64,000 nucleotides of DNA from Providencia sp. (GTDB lineage: Bacteria > Pseudomonadota > Gammaproteobacteria > Enterobacterales > Enterobacteriaceae): positions 1 to 64,000 of the forward strand of contig NZ_DOEH01000030.1 in the NCBI RefSeq assembly GCF_003533305.1. Reading direction: 5' to 3'. Positions 17,831 through 27,098 of this stretch are shown in pieces. The stretch's first letter is position 1, and every line of letters begins with the position of its first letter. The position numbers were made by a program, and so were the translations under genes. The notes under the pieces were generated by a model that did not search any database, was not told the DNA's origin, and saw nothing but the letters and a program-made list of their open reading frames with translations.

Positions 17831-18649
17831 TTAGGTACTACCTTTATTAATGATTTTTAGCCACCGCCCCGGTGAAATGCCTAATGTTTTGATAAATTGT
17901 CGTGTCATATGGCTTTGATCTGAAAATCCGGATTCAACAGCTACGTTTGAAAGAGATAAGCCCATGCCCATAAGGCGTCTGCTGTATTCTAAGCGGCGCA
18001 TGGTGACGTATCGATAAGGACTAGCTCCGAAAAGTGCACGAAAATCGCGGCTTAAGCTCCAGCGATCTCTGCCACTGATCAGCGATAACTCATCTAGCGT
18101 GATATTCTGACTAAATGCGGAGTCTATATATTGGCGCGCTATTTCTGCCGCCTTATAATCAAATGTCCGTCGGTGAAAATTCTGACCTCCAACAGTCGCG
18201 AGAGTTTGGGCGAAATCATAAAGCGCATCCTCCTCCTCCAGTATTTCGAAAGAATTCTCTACCGCTGTTAATAAAGGTTCTGTAGCAGCAAAAAGCCGTG
18301 GATCCGTTGTAATCCCACCGACGATAAAAGGTAAAGGTCTACCACCCAGTATTTTCTGAATTAATGCAGGCTCTAGATAAATCATACGATATTGGAACCC
18401 ATCCTGCGTACCTGCTTCGCCATCGTGAATTTCATCAGGGTGTAAAACCATAATGTTACCGGGTAAACTATGTCGTTTACTGCCGCGATAATTAAAACTT
18501 TGTACCCCTGATTATGTCCTGCCGATAGCGTAAGTGTCATGGCGATGAGGTTCATAACCATGACCGCTGAAATATGCTTCAATACGTTCAATTTTTCCAG
18601 ATGGCGGAGCAATTTTTATCCAGTCATTTGGGGATTTCTGTCTGTCCAT
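17831..18649 (-). pseudogene. AraC-family regulator interrupted by a nonsense codon
   Basis: Reading the minus strand from the ATG at 18649 gives 45 codons of an AraC-type sensor domain (MDRQKSPNDWIKIAPPSGKI, later EPHRHDTYAIGRT). Then comes an in-frame TAA at 18512-18514, and the same frame continues (SGVQSFNYRGSKRHSLPGNI) to the end at 17831. The cupin-like N-terminal domain is followed by two HTH motifs (about residues 180-270, ending LGISPGRWLK). Only one base, TTA to TAA, needs to have changed. Total length without the stop is about 272 residues, normal for the family. The downstream part from an ATG at 18451 retains both HTH motifs but lacks a good ribosome binding site. Confidence 0.85.
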
Positions 18650-18883
18650 TTCTGACATCCTAAGGTAACGTTATTAAGATACCGTGTGAAAAGTACAAAG
18701 AAGCGCGACTTCTTACCATACTAAGCTTACAAAATTTTGTACATGTCGTTAACAGCACAGTAATTTCGACAACGTGAAAGAGCAACCGGTATTTTTGTAG
18801 GTACCAACTCGTATCCCCTTTCGCCCTCTTACATAGAATGGTGTATACTTGCCGACAAGAAATTTATTCACGGTTAATTAATA

Positions 18884-19246
18884 ATGAAAGAAATCGAAAA
18901 AACACAAATTAAACTTCTTAGCGATCGCTTAGACCTTATTCGTCACCAGATGGCAAGTATGCAGCTGGCGAACGAAGTAGAAAAATATGCAGAGCTTGAG
19001 AAAGAAAAAGCAACTCTGGAAACTGAAATCGTTCGCCTGAAGGCCGTACGTAACAAGAAACTAAGCAAAGAAGCCCAGAAGTTAGTGGATATGCCATTCA
19101 AACGCGCTATCACTAAGAAAGAGCAAGCGGATCTTGGCAAGCTAAAAAAAACCATGCGAGGCCTGATAATTGTCCATCCAATGACGGCATTAGGCCGCGA
19201 AATGGAACTGGATGAAATGACTGGTTTTTCTAAGACGGATTTCTAA
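18884..19246 (+). CDS. yibL: YibL family ribosome-associated protein
   Basis: 120 residues, strongly similar to E. coli YibL over its length ([44 protein letters not shown], and the end [16 protein letters not shown] then GFSKTDF). The N-terminal 60 residues form a charged coiled coil. YibL was reported to co-purify with ribosomes; the precise role is unknown. It is likely core chromosome, which places the accessory debris immediately to its right. Confidence 0.93.
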   Translation: MKEIEKTQIKLLSDRLDLIRHQMASMQLANEVEKYAELEKEKATLETEIVRLKAVRNKKLSKEAQKLVDMPFKRAITKKEQADLGKLKKTMRGLIIVHPMTALGREMELDEMTGFSKTDF

Positions 19247-19761
19247 TTAGAAAACTAATCCAACTAAAACCTGTCATGACCCACTAATACTAAAAGGTTC
19301 TTAATACATTTTTCGTTGTTATGAACCGTTAGTAAGTAATTAGCTTCCAATATTTACTACGTCCGCTTATGGCTATAAGTTCAACTGATGGATGCTACTG
19401 GTAGCCTTTCCCATATTAGTGGTAAAGGCAGCTGGCACAAAACAATGAACTCAACGTGGGCGGTAATCTCAGCCTCAATGCAGGCTAAAATATCACTATA
19501 AAAAGTAACCTAACCCAAGCTGGTGGCTATATCTACATCCTGCCGAATAAAACCACTAATGAAACCCAACTTGATGCACAGAGTAATCCGCTTGAACTAA
19601 AAAATACAAATAGACAAATTTTTTGGTATCTATCAAAACGTGCTATCCACAGAATAAAAAATAATTTATTAAAACCTATAAAGAAAATTGAGCTATCAAT
19701 TACTTATTGGCTTAAGGACGCAACCTAGAATTCTTTCGGCTATTCAATGTGACCATATCTA
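19247..19761 (+). pseudogene. remnant of a filamentous hemagglutinin / CdiA-type gene
   Basis: From about 19434 one frame reads LAQNNELNVGGNLSLNAG, stop, NITIKSNLTQAGGYIYILPN, then KTTNETQLDAQ. This is the repeat pattern of FhaB/CdiA hemagglutinin beta-helices (NVGG-LSLNAG-NITI-SNLTQAGG). The frame has an internal TAA at about 19488 and no start, and ends in unrelated-looking codons by about 19730. The part before 19430 shows no recognisable coding. It is a short surviving piece of what was probably a multi-kilobase two-partner-secreted adhesin or contact-dependent toxin. Confidence 0.7.
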
Positions 19762-20100
19762 GAGATATTATCTTAGTTAAACAAGTGAATAGAATTAGCT
19801 ACTTAACTACCTAATAGAACACAAGAAAATAAAAGTAACTTCTTTAGACCTTCCAACTAATTACCAACTCATCAACTATTCTGATGAAATGACTAAGCGA
19901 ATGCTTGTGTTAGGAATACTGACAACCATTGCAGACAAGAATTACGCAGATAGACGTCATCGCCAAGCTCAAGGCACGCAAAAAGAAAAATATTACATCA
20001 GAAATTAAGAGCCTTCTTACGGAGAAAATGAGCTATAGCCCAAATTATTCTGTATCGTTTAACAATAAAATTATAACCAACATTAAATTTTTAAGATCGT
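19762..20100 (+). pseudogene. remnant of a serine recombinase (plasmid/transposon resolvase type)
   Basis: Successive fragments align with the family in order: ILVKQVNRISYL (family IL-V-QVDRLSRL), a stop-ridden middle, LDLPTNYQL, then ILTTIADKNYADRRHRQAQG (family AAIARKDYEDRRRRQAQG), and after a frameshift EIKSLLTEKMSY towards the C-terminal HTH. Several in-frame stops and at least one frameshift rule out function. It marks past mobile-element activity between yibL and the second fimbrial operon. Confidence 0.65.
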
Positions 20101-20285
20101 AGACTTAAAACTAATCGGAAGTTGATGGTCAAAAAATTAAGCACGTTACGCTCTGAAAATAGCGATCTGTACAAAAAAACAAGCTTGATGCAGGAGTTTT
20201 ACGTTGTTCAAATTGCCCGCTAATTCGTGTGTTTATGTACTTTATTGATATTTAGCTAATTAAATAATAGTCATAAGGATTATTA

Positions 20286-21104
20286 ATGAAGAACAAAAGG
20301 AAAGGTTTACAGTTATTACTAGAAGCATCTATGTTTATAATGCTGCTTGGCTGTAGCTCAAGTAATTCAACTCCATTTAATCCCTCTCCAGATCCTTCAA
20401 ACCCATCATATGGAAAAATATTTATCAAAATGGCCACTAGTGTCATAGATAATCAATCACCTTATGTAACGAAAATGCCTGGCTATACCTTAAAAGGGTT
20501 ATATCAAAGTGATTGTTGTGAGGAGCTTGAAAGGGATAATCGTATGGTTTTGTCTTTAGAGGCTTACTATAACGATCCTCGCGTAGTCAAAAAATCCAGC
20601 CACTTAAAATGGGAAGTTGGGCAAATAATACCTTACATTCTCCCATTTGTTTACCCTACAATAGACACCCTCGAGGGCTATAAGCATCAAGATCTTAAGT
20701 ACAGTGTAAAATCGCCTCAAGGTCAAAAATCTTTCGTAATACCTCGTTATCCTACTGGGTATGAACTAAAAATGATTGAATTAACTGAGGTTCAAAAATA
20801 TATCGTTGTTGAACCTATTGGTGGTAATGAAGACACATACCTTCCTATTGAAATATTGTATCCAAGACTAGTGGTTGATCATCAAGGTAAATGTCAGAAC
20901 CCAATCTTAGAATTAAAACCCATCGCATTAAGAAGTCATTTCTATTGGTATTTTAGTGATGATTATGACGGAAAGGGTGAATTTACGAAAAAGAACATCG
21001 CTGACATCAAAGCATTTATCATGAATTCACCCGATATGGTTGTCGCCATTGACATGTCTGATTTAGCTGTCTGTTTACGACCTTTACCTTTAATGAATAA
21101 GTGA
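20286..21104 (+). CDS. putative lipoprotein of unknown function
   Basis: 272 residues. The N-terminus has a charged segment, a hydrophobic stretch (FIMLLG) and a lipobox LLGC at about residues 20-23, followed by a Ser/Pro/Asn-rich linker (SSSNSTPFNPSPDPSNPSYG), so a lipid-anchored periplasmic or surface protein is expected. The remainder is a soluble domain with a Cys pair (CC at about 77-78) that I do not recognise. AAGGATT precedes the ATG. It stands alone between a resolvase remnant and an integrase remnant. Given the hemagglutinin debris upstream, a leftover accessory or immunity lipoprotein is possible but unproven. Confidence 0.6.
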   Translation: MKNKRKGLQLLLEASMFIMLLGCSSSNSTPFNPSPDPSNPSYGKIFIKMATSVIDNQSPYVTKMPGYTLKGLYQSDCCEELERDNRMVLSLEAYYNDPRVVKKSSHLKWEVGQIIPYILPFVYPTIDTLEGYKHQDLKYSVKSPQGQKSFVIPRYPTGYELKMIELTEVQKYIVVEPIGGNEDTYLPIEILYPRLVVDHQGKCQNPILELKPIALRSHFYWYFSDDYDGKGEFTKKNIADIKAFIMNSPDMVVAIDMSDLAVCLRPLPLMNK

Positions 21105-21122
21105 TCTGCGTTAATCAAACAG

Positions 21123-21163
21123 GACACTTAAATAATGGACTATAATCCAACTATTTAAGTGTC
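21123..21163. repeat. inverted repeat downstream of the lipoprotein gene
   Basis: GACACTTAAATA (21123-21134) and TATTTAAGTGTC (21152-21163) form a perfect 12-bp stem with a 17-base loop, 18 bases after the lipoprotein stop codon. It is probably the transcript end, although no T-run follows. Confidence 0.5.
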
Positions 21164-21194
21164 TAATGACAAACAGTATAAACAGAGATAACCC

Positions 21195-21653
21195 CTACAT
21201 CATTTCTCTACGCCCTATATGTGCCACAGACGCATTCTTATCAATATGCATATGCGCGAACAGCATTCCAATCTCTGCCGAGTCGTATCCCTTCTCATGT
21301 AAAATCATGCTCAACAAGTGACGGAAGCCTTGTCCTGCCAGCCTTCCTTTATATCTTAGCAATTCCATAAACTGATATTGGCAATCTAAAGATAATCCGT
21401 TAACCCTGCATTTCTTGAACCATAAACAACTAAGTACATATCTAAAGAGAAAACAACGATTGGCCACATGCTCCATGTAACACTTTTTCGTATTAATCAT
21501 GTGACCTCTGAATACAATCACCCAAAAAATAAGAGCACCAATTATCGCAGTCGCACTACCCAGAACACCTAAAGGCACCATATGCCTCCTCATTCTTTTA
21601 TCTAGGTTAAACCCAGAAAATATATGCGTCAAATCGAATATCTCTTTATTCAT
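21195..21653 (-). pseudogene. chimeric frame carrying the C-terminal end of a P4-type integrase
   Basis: The last 60 or so residues (FMELLRYKGRLAGQGFRHLL, then SMILHEKGYDSAEIGMLFAH, ending GRREMM) follow the catalytic tail of P4-family tyrosine recombinases (L-ALRRMGYKGRMTGHGFRHTM, and so on to GRREMM). The His of the GHGFRH box is Gln, and the segment that should hold the catalytic Tyr (TYNHAQY) is deleted. The first 50 residues contain an unrelated predicted membrane helix (GVLGSATAIIGALIFWVIVF). The frame is therefore a fusion of scraps and not a working enzyme. It has the same orientation as the integrase N-terminal remnant at 30598-31234. Confidence 0.7.
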
Positions 21654-22622
21654 AGATCATTTTGATATTCATCAAATTTAAAACACTAACAGTTGATTAT
21701 TTACCTTAGTTTAAATACCAAAAATATGAATATATAAATCTTATAATGATGAATTCTTAATTTTCATATTTCTATTTGCTCACCTGTTATTAATGCAATC
21801 TTAAGCCAAATACCTCTACACTCTTATTCTAACTGCACCCTATAATTTATTCATAGCCGGTTTGTTCACTCTCATAGTATTAGCAGCATTGAATGATAAG
21901 ATAGTTTTGATCGACAATCAATTAGGGCTATTCAAACTTAAACCCCCAACTAAAACCACATTGAATTTCATAAATTATAATAGTTATCTGTTAAGTTATG
22001 AGGTATACAAAACATTTTTATTGCGCTAGTAAAATCAACATAATCATTTTATGACTAGTCATTAAGTGATACTTTCACTCATAATCCCAATGTAATCTTA
22101 TATTATTAAAATAAAACATATTTGGATAAAAATTTCCCATCGATAATGAATTCTCACCCACCCAATTAACCTAATTTGATTTTATCATTTTTATAAAAAA
22201 ATAATTTATTAATGTTATGTTATATCAATATAGTTATATTTTATTTTTCTTCCATGAGAATTAAATATGTAACAAAATGAAAATATCTTTAATGAAATAA
22301 GTCACATTCAAAACATTGATTTTTTTCAAATTAATTTGAATGTTAAATCGAGAATAACTTAAATTTAACTTACTCATTGAATTCATTACGCTTACCACTT
22401 TTTTTGATCTATTACAGCGATCAATCAAGATCAACTGATAGTCTACACCTATCACATTTGACTTATTGATCGATAGAAACGTTTTTACAGTGATTATTAA
22501 AGCGTCTATATTTTATATCAATTAAGTGTTGTGAAGTTTTATTGCAGGATTATTTTTATGTTGATTTATTTTTCAAAATAAACATTCCAAATTTTATTTT
22601 ACGTAAACGCAGGTGATTATTT
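21654..22622. other. long AT-rich regulatory region upstream of fimbrial operon 2
   Basis: Almost 1 kb without a convincing gene, extremely AT-rich from 21660 to 22380, then the GATC-bearing operator candidate and about 150 bases of leader to the HTH gene. The promoter must lie here. The composition suggests silencing by H-NS-type proteins (inference). Confidence 0.5.
22403..22471 (+). promoter_or_regulatory. candidate operator with GATC half-sites upstream of fimbrial operon 2
   Basis: TTTGATC (22403-22409), nine bases, GATCAA (22419-22424), then AAGATCAA (from 22427) and TTGATC (22466-22471), 41 bases after the palindrome. The fim regulator has TTTGATC-N9-GATCAAA and a TTGATC 43 bases later. 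A further TGATAG/CTATCA repeat lies at 22436-22454. Four GATC sites fall in 66 bases. Start of the HTH gene is 199 bases from the palindrome. Confidence 0.5.
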
Positions 22623-22910
22623 ATGTTCGTAAAAAAAAATAAAAATAGAAAGCCAGTAAGTCTGAATGAAGCTGTTGGTAGATTTGTTCGTGAGTCTCGA
22701 TCAGCTAAATCTTTAACTGGAGCTGAATTTGGTAAGTTAATTCATGTTAGTCAGCAACAAATATCCCGTTATGAAAATGGCATATGCGGTTTAAACATTG
22801 AAACTTTAGAAAATATATTAATTGCTTTAGATATAGAGTGGCAAGAATTTTATAGAAAAGTTCTTCACATTGATATAGGAATACATGTCATTGAGAGTAA
22901 TAACAAGTAA
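22623..22910 (+). CDS. MrpJ-like HTH (XRE family) fimbrial regulator
   Basis: 95 residues with one Cro/C1-type HTH (about residues 16-70). The signature LTGAEFGKLIHVSQQQISRY matches MrpJ-family regulators and is a paralogue of the fim-linked regulator at 8502-8780. It is first in this transcript, 209 bases before the major pilin gene. The N-terminus is Lys/Asn-rich (FVKKNKNRK). It probably controls its own operon, the other fimbriae or motility, as MrpJ does in Proteus, where it represses flagella. This is inference from the family. Confidence 0.88.
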   Translation: MFVKKNKNRKPVSLNEAVGRFVRESRSAKSLTGAEFGKLIHVSQQQISRYENGICGLNIETLENILIALDIEWQEFYRKVLHIDIGIHVIESNNK

Positions 22911-23119
22911 GAAGACACATCAAATGGTTCTAGACTATTATTTTAATTCTTATTAGAAGGAATATATTTTCTCTCGAATAATGAAGCTCAATAATATCAA
23001 AAAATGATAGTTTGTTATGGTATCACTTTGCTTTACCAACAAAAACGAAACTAACACCCTTAGATGATAAGGGGTGGATGGCTTCTGTTTATCTTTTATT
23101 TAATAGAAAGGAAAAATAA

Positions 23120-23671
23120 ATGAAATTAACTAAATTAGCGATTGCTACTATATTTGCTGCGTCTGTTGTTCCACTCAGTTCAATGGCAGATAACTCTGGT
23201 ACTATCAACTTTGTTGGTTCCGTTGTAAATACACCTTGTAATATCGAGCAATCTTCACTGAAACAAACTGTTGATTTCGGTCAGCTATCTCGTAAAGCAC
23301 TGGAAAGTGGTAAAGCGGCAGAAGCAGACTTTGACATCAAATTTACAGGTTGTGACTTTACCAACTTTGGTAAAGATGAGAGTGATCAACCAGTAGCAGT
23401 GAAATCAATGGAACTCGTGTTCACAGGGCAAAGCTACGCGGATGACAGCAACACCTTGCTAGCAACCTCTACAGGTAACGTAAACAACTTGGGGATTATG
23501 ATTGATGGTTTCGAGTTTGGTAAAACAAAAGATATTTTATCTAATATCACAAACCAAACTGGCGACAACACGCTAACGTTTAAAGCATTAGCGAAAGCCG
23601 TTGATGCGAGTAAAGATGTTTCTGAAGGTAAATTCAGTGCTATCTCTAACTTCCGTATTACTTACCAGTAA
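23120..23671 (+). CDS. major fimbrial subunit (Pap/Mrp-type)
   Basis: 183 residues. The signal peptide ends near SSMAD. The mature pilin starts with SGTINFVGSVV, has cysteines in NTPCNI and TGCDF and ends SNFRITYQ. GAAAGGAAAA precedes the ATG. First structural gene of the operon and followed by a hairpin, as expected for the abundant rod subunit. It is clearly distinct from FimA of the other operon and closer in layout to MrpA/PapA-like pilins. Confidence 0.9.
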   Translation: MKLTKLAIATIFAASVVPLSSMADNSGTINFVGSVVNTPCNIEQSSLKQTVDFGQLSRKALESGKAAEADFDIKFTGCDFTNFGKDESDQPVAVKSMELVFTGQSYADDSNTLLATSTGNVNNLGIMIDGFEFGKTKDILSNITNQTGDNTLTFKALAKAVDASKDVSEGKFSAISNFRITYQ

Positions 23672-23684
23672 GCCGATAAATTGA

Positions 23685-23704
23685 CCGCCAGAGAAATCTG
23701 GCGG
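23685..23704 (+). terminator. intercistronic stem-loop after the major pilin gene
   Basis: CCGCCAGA (23685-23692), loop GAAA, TCTGGCGG (23697-23704): a perfect 8-bp stem with a stable tetraloop, 13 bases after the pilin stop and without a T-run. It probably acts as a partial terminator or RNA-stability element that keeps pilin mRNA in excess, as known for papA. Confidence 0.6.
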
Positions 23705-23895
23705 CCAACGTGACTAACGAAGAGGGCTAATGCTAATTTCCCCCTCTTCGTATTATCAATCGAAAATCAATGAATTGATTTCCATCACTTATTTAACAAT
23801 CTCTGATGAATACCGTCAAGCAATCTTTGTTTGTCAACAGTCGGAACCGTCAGTGAGGTTTGGCGATTCTATTTACATCTGTAAGGGAGGAACTG

Positions 23896-24474
23896 GTGAC
23901 TGTTTATCAACGTGTCCGTCTGCAAGTAATAGGGATTCTATTTTCTCTAATTTTAGCCGGAACACCTGCTTTAGGTGCAATAGAGGTTGGCATGCGCCAT
24001 GAGGGAGTCACTCAGTTAGTAGGCAGTGTGATTTCAACGCCGTGCTCAATTGTGATGTCAAATCGATATCAAACGATAGATTTCTCTGCTTTAACAATGA
24101 CGAAATTATCAACCGCAGTGGAGCGTGAGCAACAAACCCAGCCATTTGAGATTGAGCTTCGAGATTGTGGAAGTATTTACACATCAATTGACAGTAAAAC
24201 CTGGACGATACGTTTTGATGGCCAACACGCCCATAGTATTAATGCCTTTCTCTTACAAGGGCCTTCTAAAGGCTTGGGGGTTTCTGTACTTGATGACTCT
24301 AAGAATGTCTTGATACCTGGAGAAAAATATCCCTTGTTTGACAGTGTGTTACGACAAGGTAAATCCGGGCAAACTCTCTTTTTACGTTATTTTTTACGGC
24401 TCGAACTAACAGGTAAACCGCTACAAGCAGGCAGTTATCAAGGACTCGTTCGTTTTTTTATCGATTATCAATAA
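23896..24474 (+). CDS. fimbrial anchor/terminator subunit (PapH/MrpB-like)
   Basis: 192 residues from a GTG at 23896 with GGGAGG five bases upstream; the frame is open twelve codons further to a TTG without support. The signal peptide ends near TPALGA. The pilin domain has cysteines in STPCSIV and RDCGS and a C-terminal VRFFIDYQ. The position between major pilin and usher, and an N-terminal strand that is less regular than in other subunits, fit PapH-type subunits that stop growth and anchor the pilus. The anchor role is inferred from gene order. Confidence 0.8.
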   Translation: MTVYQRVRLQVIGILFSLILAGTPALGAIEVGMRHEGVTQLVGSVISTPCSIVMSNRYQTIDFSALTMTKLSTAVEREQQTQPFEIELRDCGSIYTSIDSKTWTIRFDGQHAHSINAFLLQGPSKGLGVSVLDDSKNVLIPGEKYPLFDSVLRQGKSGQTLFLRYFLRLELTGKPLQAGSYQGLVRFFIDYQ

Positions 24475-24533
24475 AGCACAGAAGCATTCCTTCAATGAAA
24501 TCGAATTGAGGAAGCATTCTTGCAGTCTTTGGG

Positions 24534-27071
24534 ATGGTACAGGGCATGATGTTCAAACTTAGCAAAGTAAGGCTGGCCGTTTTATTGGCGGTGAGCGTCA
24601 GCGCATGCACAGCGTATGCAGCAGAATTCAATACGGATGTATTGGATGCGGAAGATATGCAAAATGTGGATATGAGCCAATTTTCCGTTGCAGGTTATGT
24701 ACCCCCCGGACATTATGTTTTAACTGTCTTTGTTAACGGGCAACGCTTAGGCGCACCTCGTGATATCGCTGTGTTAGAGCAAAATAACCAGCAAGAAGCC
24801 ACTGGTCAAACTATCTGTATTCCCGCTAATTTACTTGATCTTATCGGGCTGAAAGACTCCGCAAAACAAAAAGTAACGACCTCTCATGAGGGGCAGTGTC
24901 TCGACCTTTCTGCATTGACGGGCGTACAAACAACCATCGAATTATCAACATTATCGCTCAAAATCACTCTTCCACAACTATGGATGGAATACCGTGATCC
25001 TAACTGGATACCACCTATGTTGTGGGAAGAAGGGAGTAATGGTGCATTTGTCGATTACAGTGCCAATGCTTCCGTGACCGAAGAAAACAAAGGGAATAAA
25101 CGGACTTATTTATCTACGAATGGTACAACAGGTATTAACCTTGGCGCTTGGCGTTTTCGTGGAGATTATAACGCAACGTATCAAAAGCAACACGGAGGCA
25201 ATAATCCCCAAGAAAACCATAATTTTGATTTTAGCCGCCTTTACGCGTTTACTTCATTGAAAAAATTAGCCTCAATTTTGACGATTGGGGAAAACTATTT
25301 CTATTCAGATGTCTTTGAATCATGGCAATACAGCGGGATTTCATTAGAAAGTGACGATCGTATGTTACCGCCAAAATTAGTCGGTTATGCACCTGAAATT
25401 ATTGGCGTAGCTAATACCAATGCCACGGTGATTGTACGTAGCCAAGACCGTGTGATTTTAGAAACCACAGTGCCGCCAGGCCCGTTCCGTATTCAGACAT
25501 TAGACAGCGGCGTACGGGGAGTATTGGATGTCACTGTACGTGAAGAAAATGGCGAAGAGAAAAAATTCAGTCTCAGCACGGCGTCACTGCCTTATTTAAC
25601 TAGACCGGGACGTATTATTTATAAATTACTTGCCGGTAAAACGCGCTATAACGGACATTATTTAACTGGTAGTCCCGTAGTCAGCGGTGAACTTTCTTAT
25701 GGTTTATCTAATGCGTGGTCTTTATATGGCGGGTCGCAGCTAAATGGCGATTACCAAACCGCGGCTATCGGTATTGGCCGAGACCTATTTTCATTTGGGG
25801 CATTGTCCTTCGATATTACTCAGTCATTTTCACACTTTACCCATGAAACATTACAAGGACGCTCATATCGCCTAAATTATGCAAAATCATTTGATGCGTT
25901 ACGCACAGATATCACTTTTGCAGGATATCGATTTGCAGATAGAGATTACCGCACCTTAACCCAATTTATGGATCAAGACCGCACGGGCTATGTGACCCAT
26001 GCGCCAAAAGAAAACTATCAAGTTTATTTAAATAAGTATTTTGATAATTTCAATTTATCACTGAATTATCAATATAGTACTTATTGGCAAGATAAGCCAC
26101 AAACACAATATGGTTTATACGCCAGTACTAATATAAGTATTCCGGGGTTATCCCAGCAAGATGCCAATATTTCATTATCTGCCACGCGAACTGAGCGAGA
26201 TAACGGCTATCAAGACGATGCCATTAACCTGTATTTAACCGTGCCACTCTACAGCGGGCACAATATTACGTTCTCTGAACTGTATTCACGCGCAGGGGGA
26301 AATAATCAATATAATCATAGTGTTGGTTATAGCGGCTATAGCGATCGCGATAACTACAGTTTGAATGTGGGTTATAACCACGGGCAAAACATAGAGAGCC
26401 AATCGAGTGTCAGTGGTTATTATTCCCGCGATCTGTCGCAAGCCAATTTATCGGCTAACGCCAGTTATGTACCGCAGCAATATCGTAGTGTCGGTGCATC
26501 AATTAACAGTGGTATCACTGCAACAGCTCACGGAGTAGCCTTACACCGTAGTGCCAATGGGGATACCCGCTTAATGATTGAAACACCGGGAGTAAGTGAT
26601 GTTCCTCTCGATAGTGGTGTTATCAAAACTAACCGATTCGGGCTTGCCGTCATTCCTAACATTAATAGTTATCGTAAGTCTACGGCATCAGTTAATACCA
26701 GCCAACTCCCCGATAATTTAGAAACGTTGGAGTCAACAACAGATATCACGTTAACCAAAGGCGCAATTGGCTACCGCAGTTTATCGGTCATGAAAGGGGA
26801 AAAATTGTTCGCTATTTTATCGCTTAGCAATGGTAAGAATCCGCCATTTGGTGCCAGTGTGCGTAATGCTGATAATCGTGAGTTGGGGATTGTGGGGGAA
26901 GACGGGGTAACGTGGTTAGTTGGTATTTCACCCAAAGAAACCCTTTCTGTTTATTGGGGCGGGGAGAAGCAATGTGAGTTACAAATACCTGACAATGTAA
27001 CGTCACTATCAAGCATGTTATTGCTGCCGTGCACTTTTACGACAGTTGCAAACACACAATTGGCAAAATAA
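24534..27071 (+). CDS. fimbrial outer-membrane usher (PapC/MrpC-like)
   Basis: 845 residues, close to PapC (about 836). The signal peptide ends near TAYAAEF, followed by the N-terminal subunit-binding domain (FNTDVLDAEDMQNVDMSQFS), the barrel with plug domain, and C-terminal domains ending in a Cys-containing segment (QCELQIP, then LLPCTFTT). Motifs such as SDDRMLPPKLVGYAPEIIGV and TVPPGPFRI are typical of ushers. The exact start is ambiguous among ATGs at 24534, 24546 and 24549. It differs strongly from FimD of the other operon, so the two systems were acquired independently. Confidence 0.93.
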   Translation: MVQGMMFKLSKVRLAVLLAVSVSACTAYAAEFNTDVLDAEDMQNVDMSQFSVAGYVPPGHYVLTVFVNGQRLGAPRDIAVLEQNNQQEATGQTICIPANLLDLIGLKDSAKQKVTTSHEGQCLDLSALTGVQTTIELSTLSLKITLPQLWMEYRDPNWIPPMLWEEGSNGAFVDYSANASVTEENKGNKRTYLSTNGTTGINLGAWRFRGDYNATYQKQHGGNNPQENHNFDFSRLYAFTSLKKLASILTIGENYFYSDVFESWQYSGISLESDDRMLPPKLVGYAPEIIGVANTNATVIVRSQDRVILETTVPPGPFRIQTLDSGVRGVLDVTVREENGEEKKFSLSTASLPYLTRPGRIIYKLLAGKTRYNGHYLTGSPVVSGELSYGLSNAWSLYGGSQLNGDYQTAAIGIGRDLFSFGALSFDITQSFSHFTHETLQGRSYRLNYAKSFDALRTDITFAGYRFADRDYRTLTQFMDQDRTGYVTHAPKENYQVYLNKYFDNFNLSLNYQYSTYWQDKPQTQYGLYASTNISIPGLSQQDANISLSATRTERDNGYQDDAINLYLTVPLYSGHNITFSELYSRAGGNNQYNHSVGYSGYSDRDNYSLNVGYNHGQNIESQSSVSGYYSRDLSQANLSANASYVPQQYRSVGASINSGITATAHGVALHRSANGDTRLMIETPGVSDVPLDSGVIKTNRFGLAVIPNINSYRKSTASVNTSQLPDNLETLESTTDITLTKGAIGYRSLSVMKGEKLFAILSLSNGKNPPFGASVRNADNRELGIVGEDGVTWLVGISPKETLSVYWGGEKQCELQIPDNVTSLSSMLLLPCTFTTVANTQLAK

Positions 27072-27098
27072 ATATTTAATTCGTTTTATGAGGTCATT

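Noticed and set aside
22120..22300. Direct or inverted repeats in the AT-rich region considered as a phase-variable invertible promoter
   Set aside because: No pair of matching inverted repeats a few hundred bases apart was found and no recombinase gene is near.
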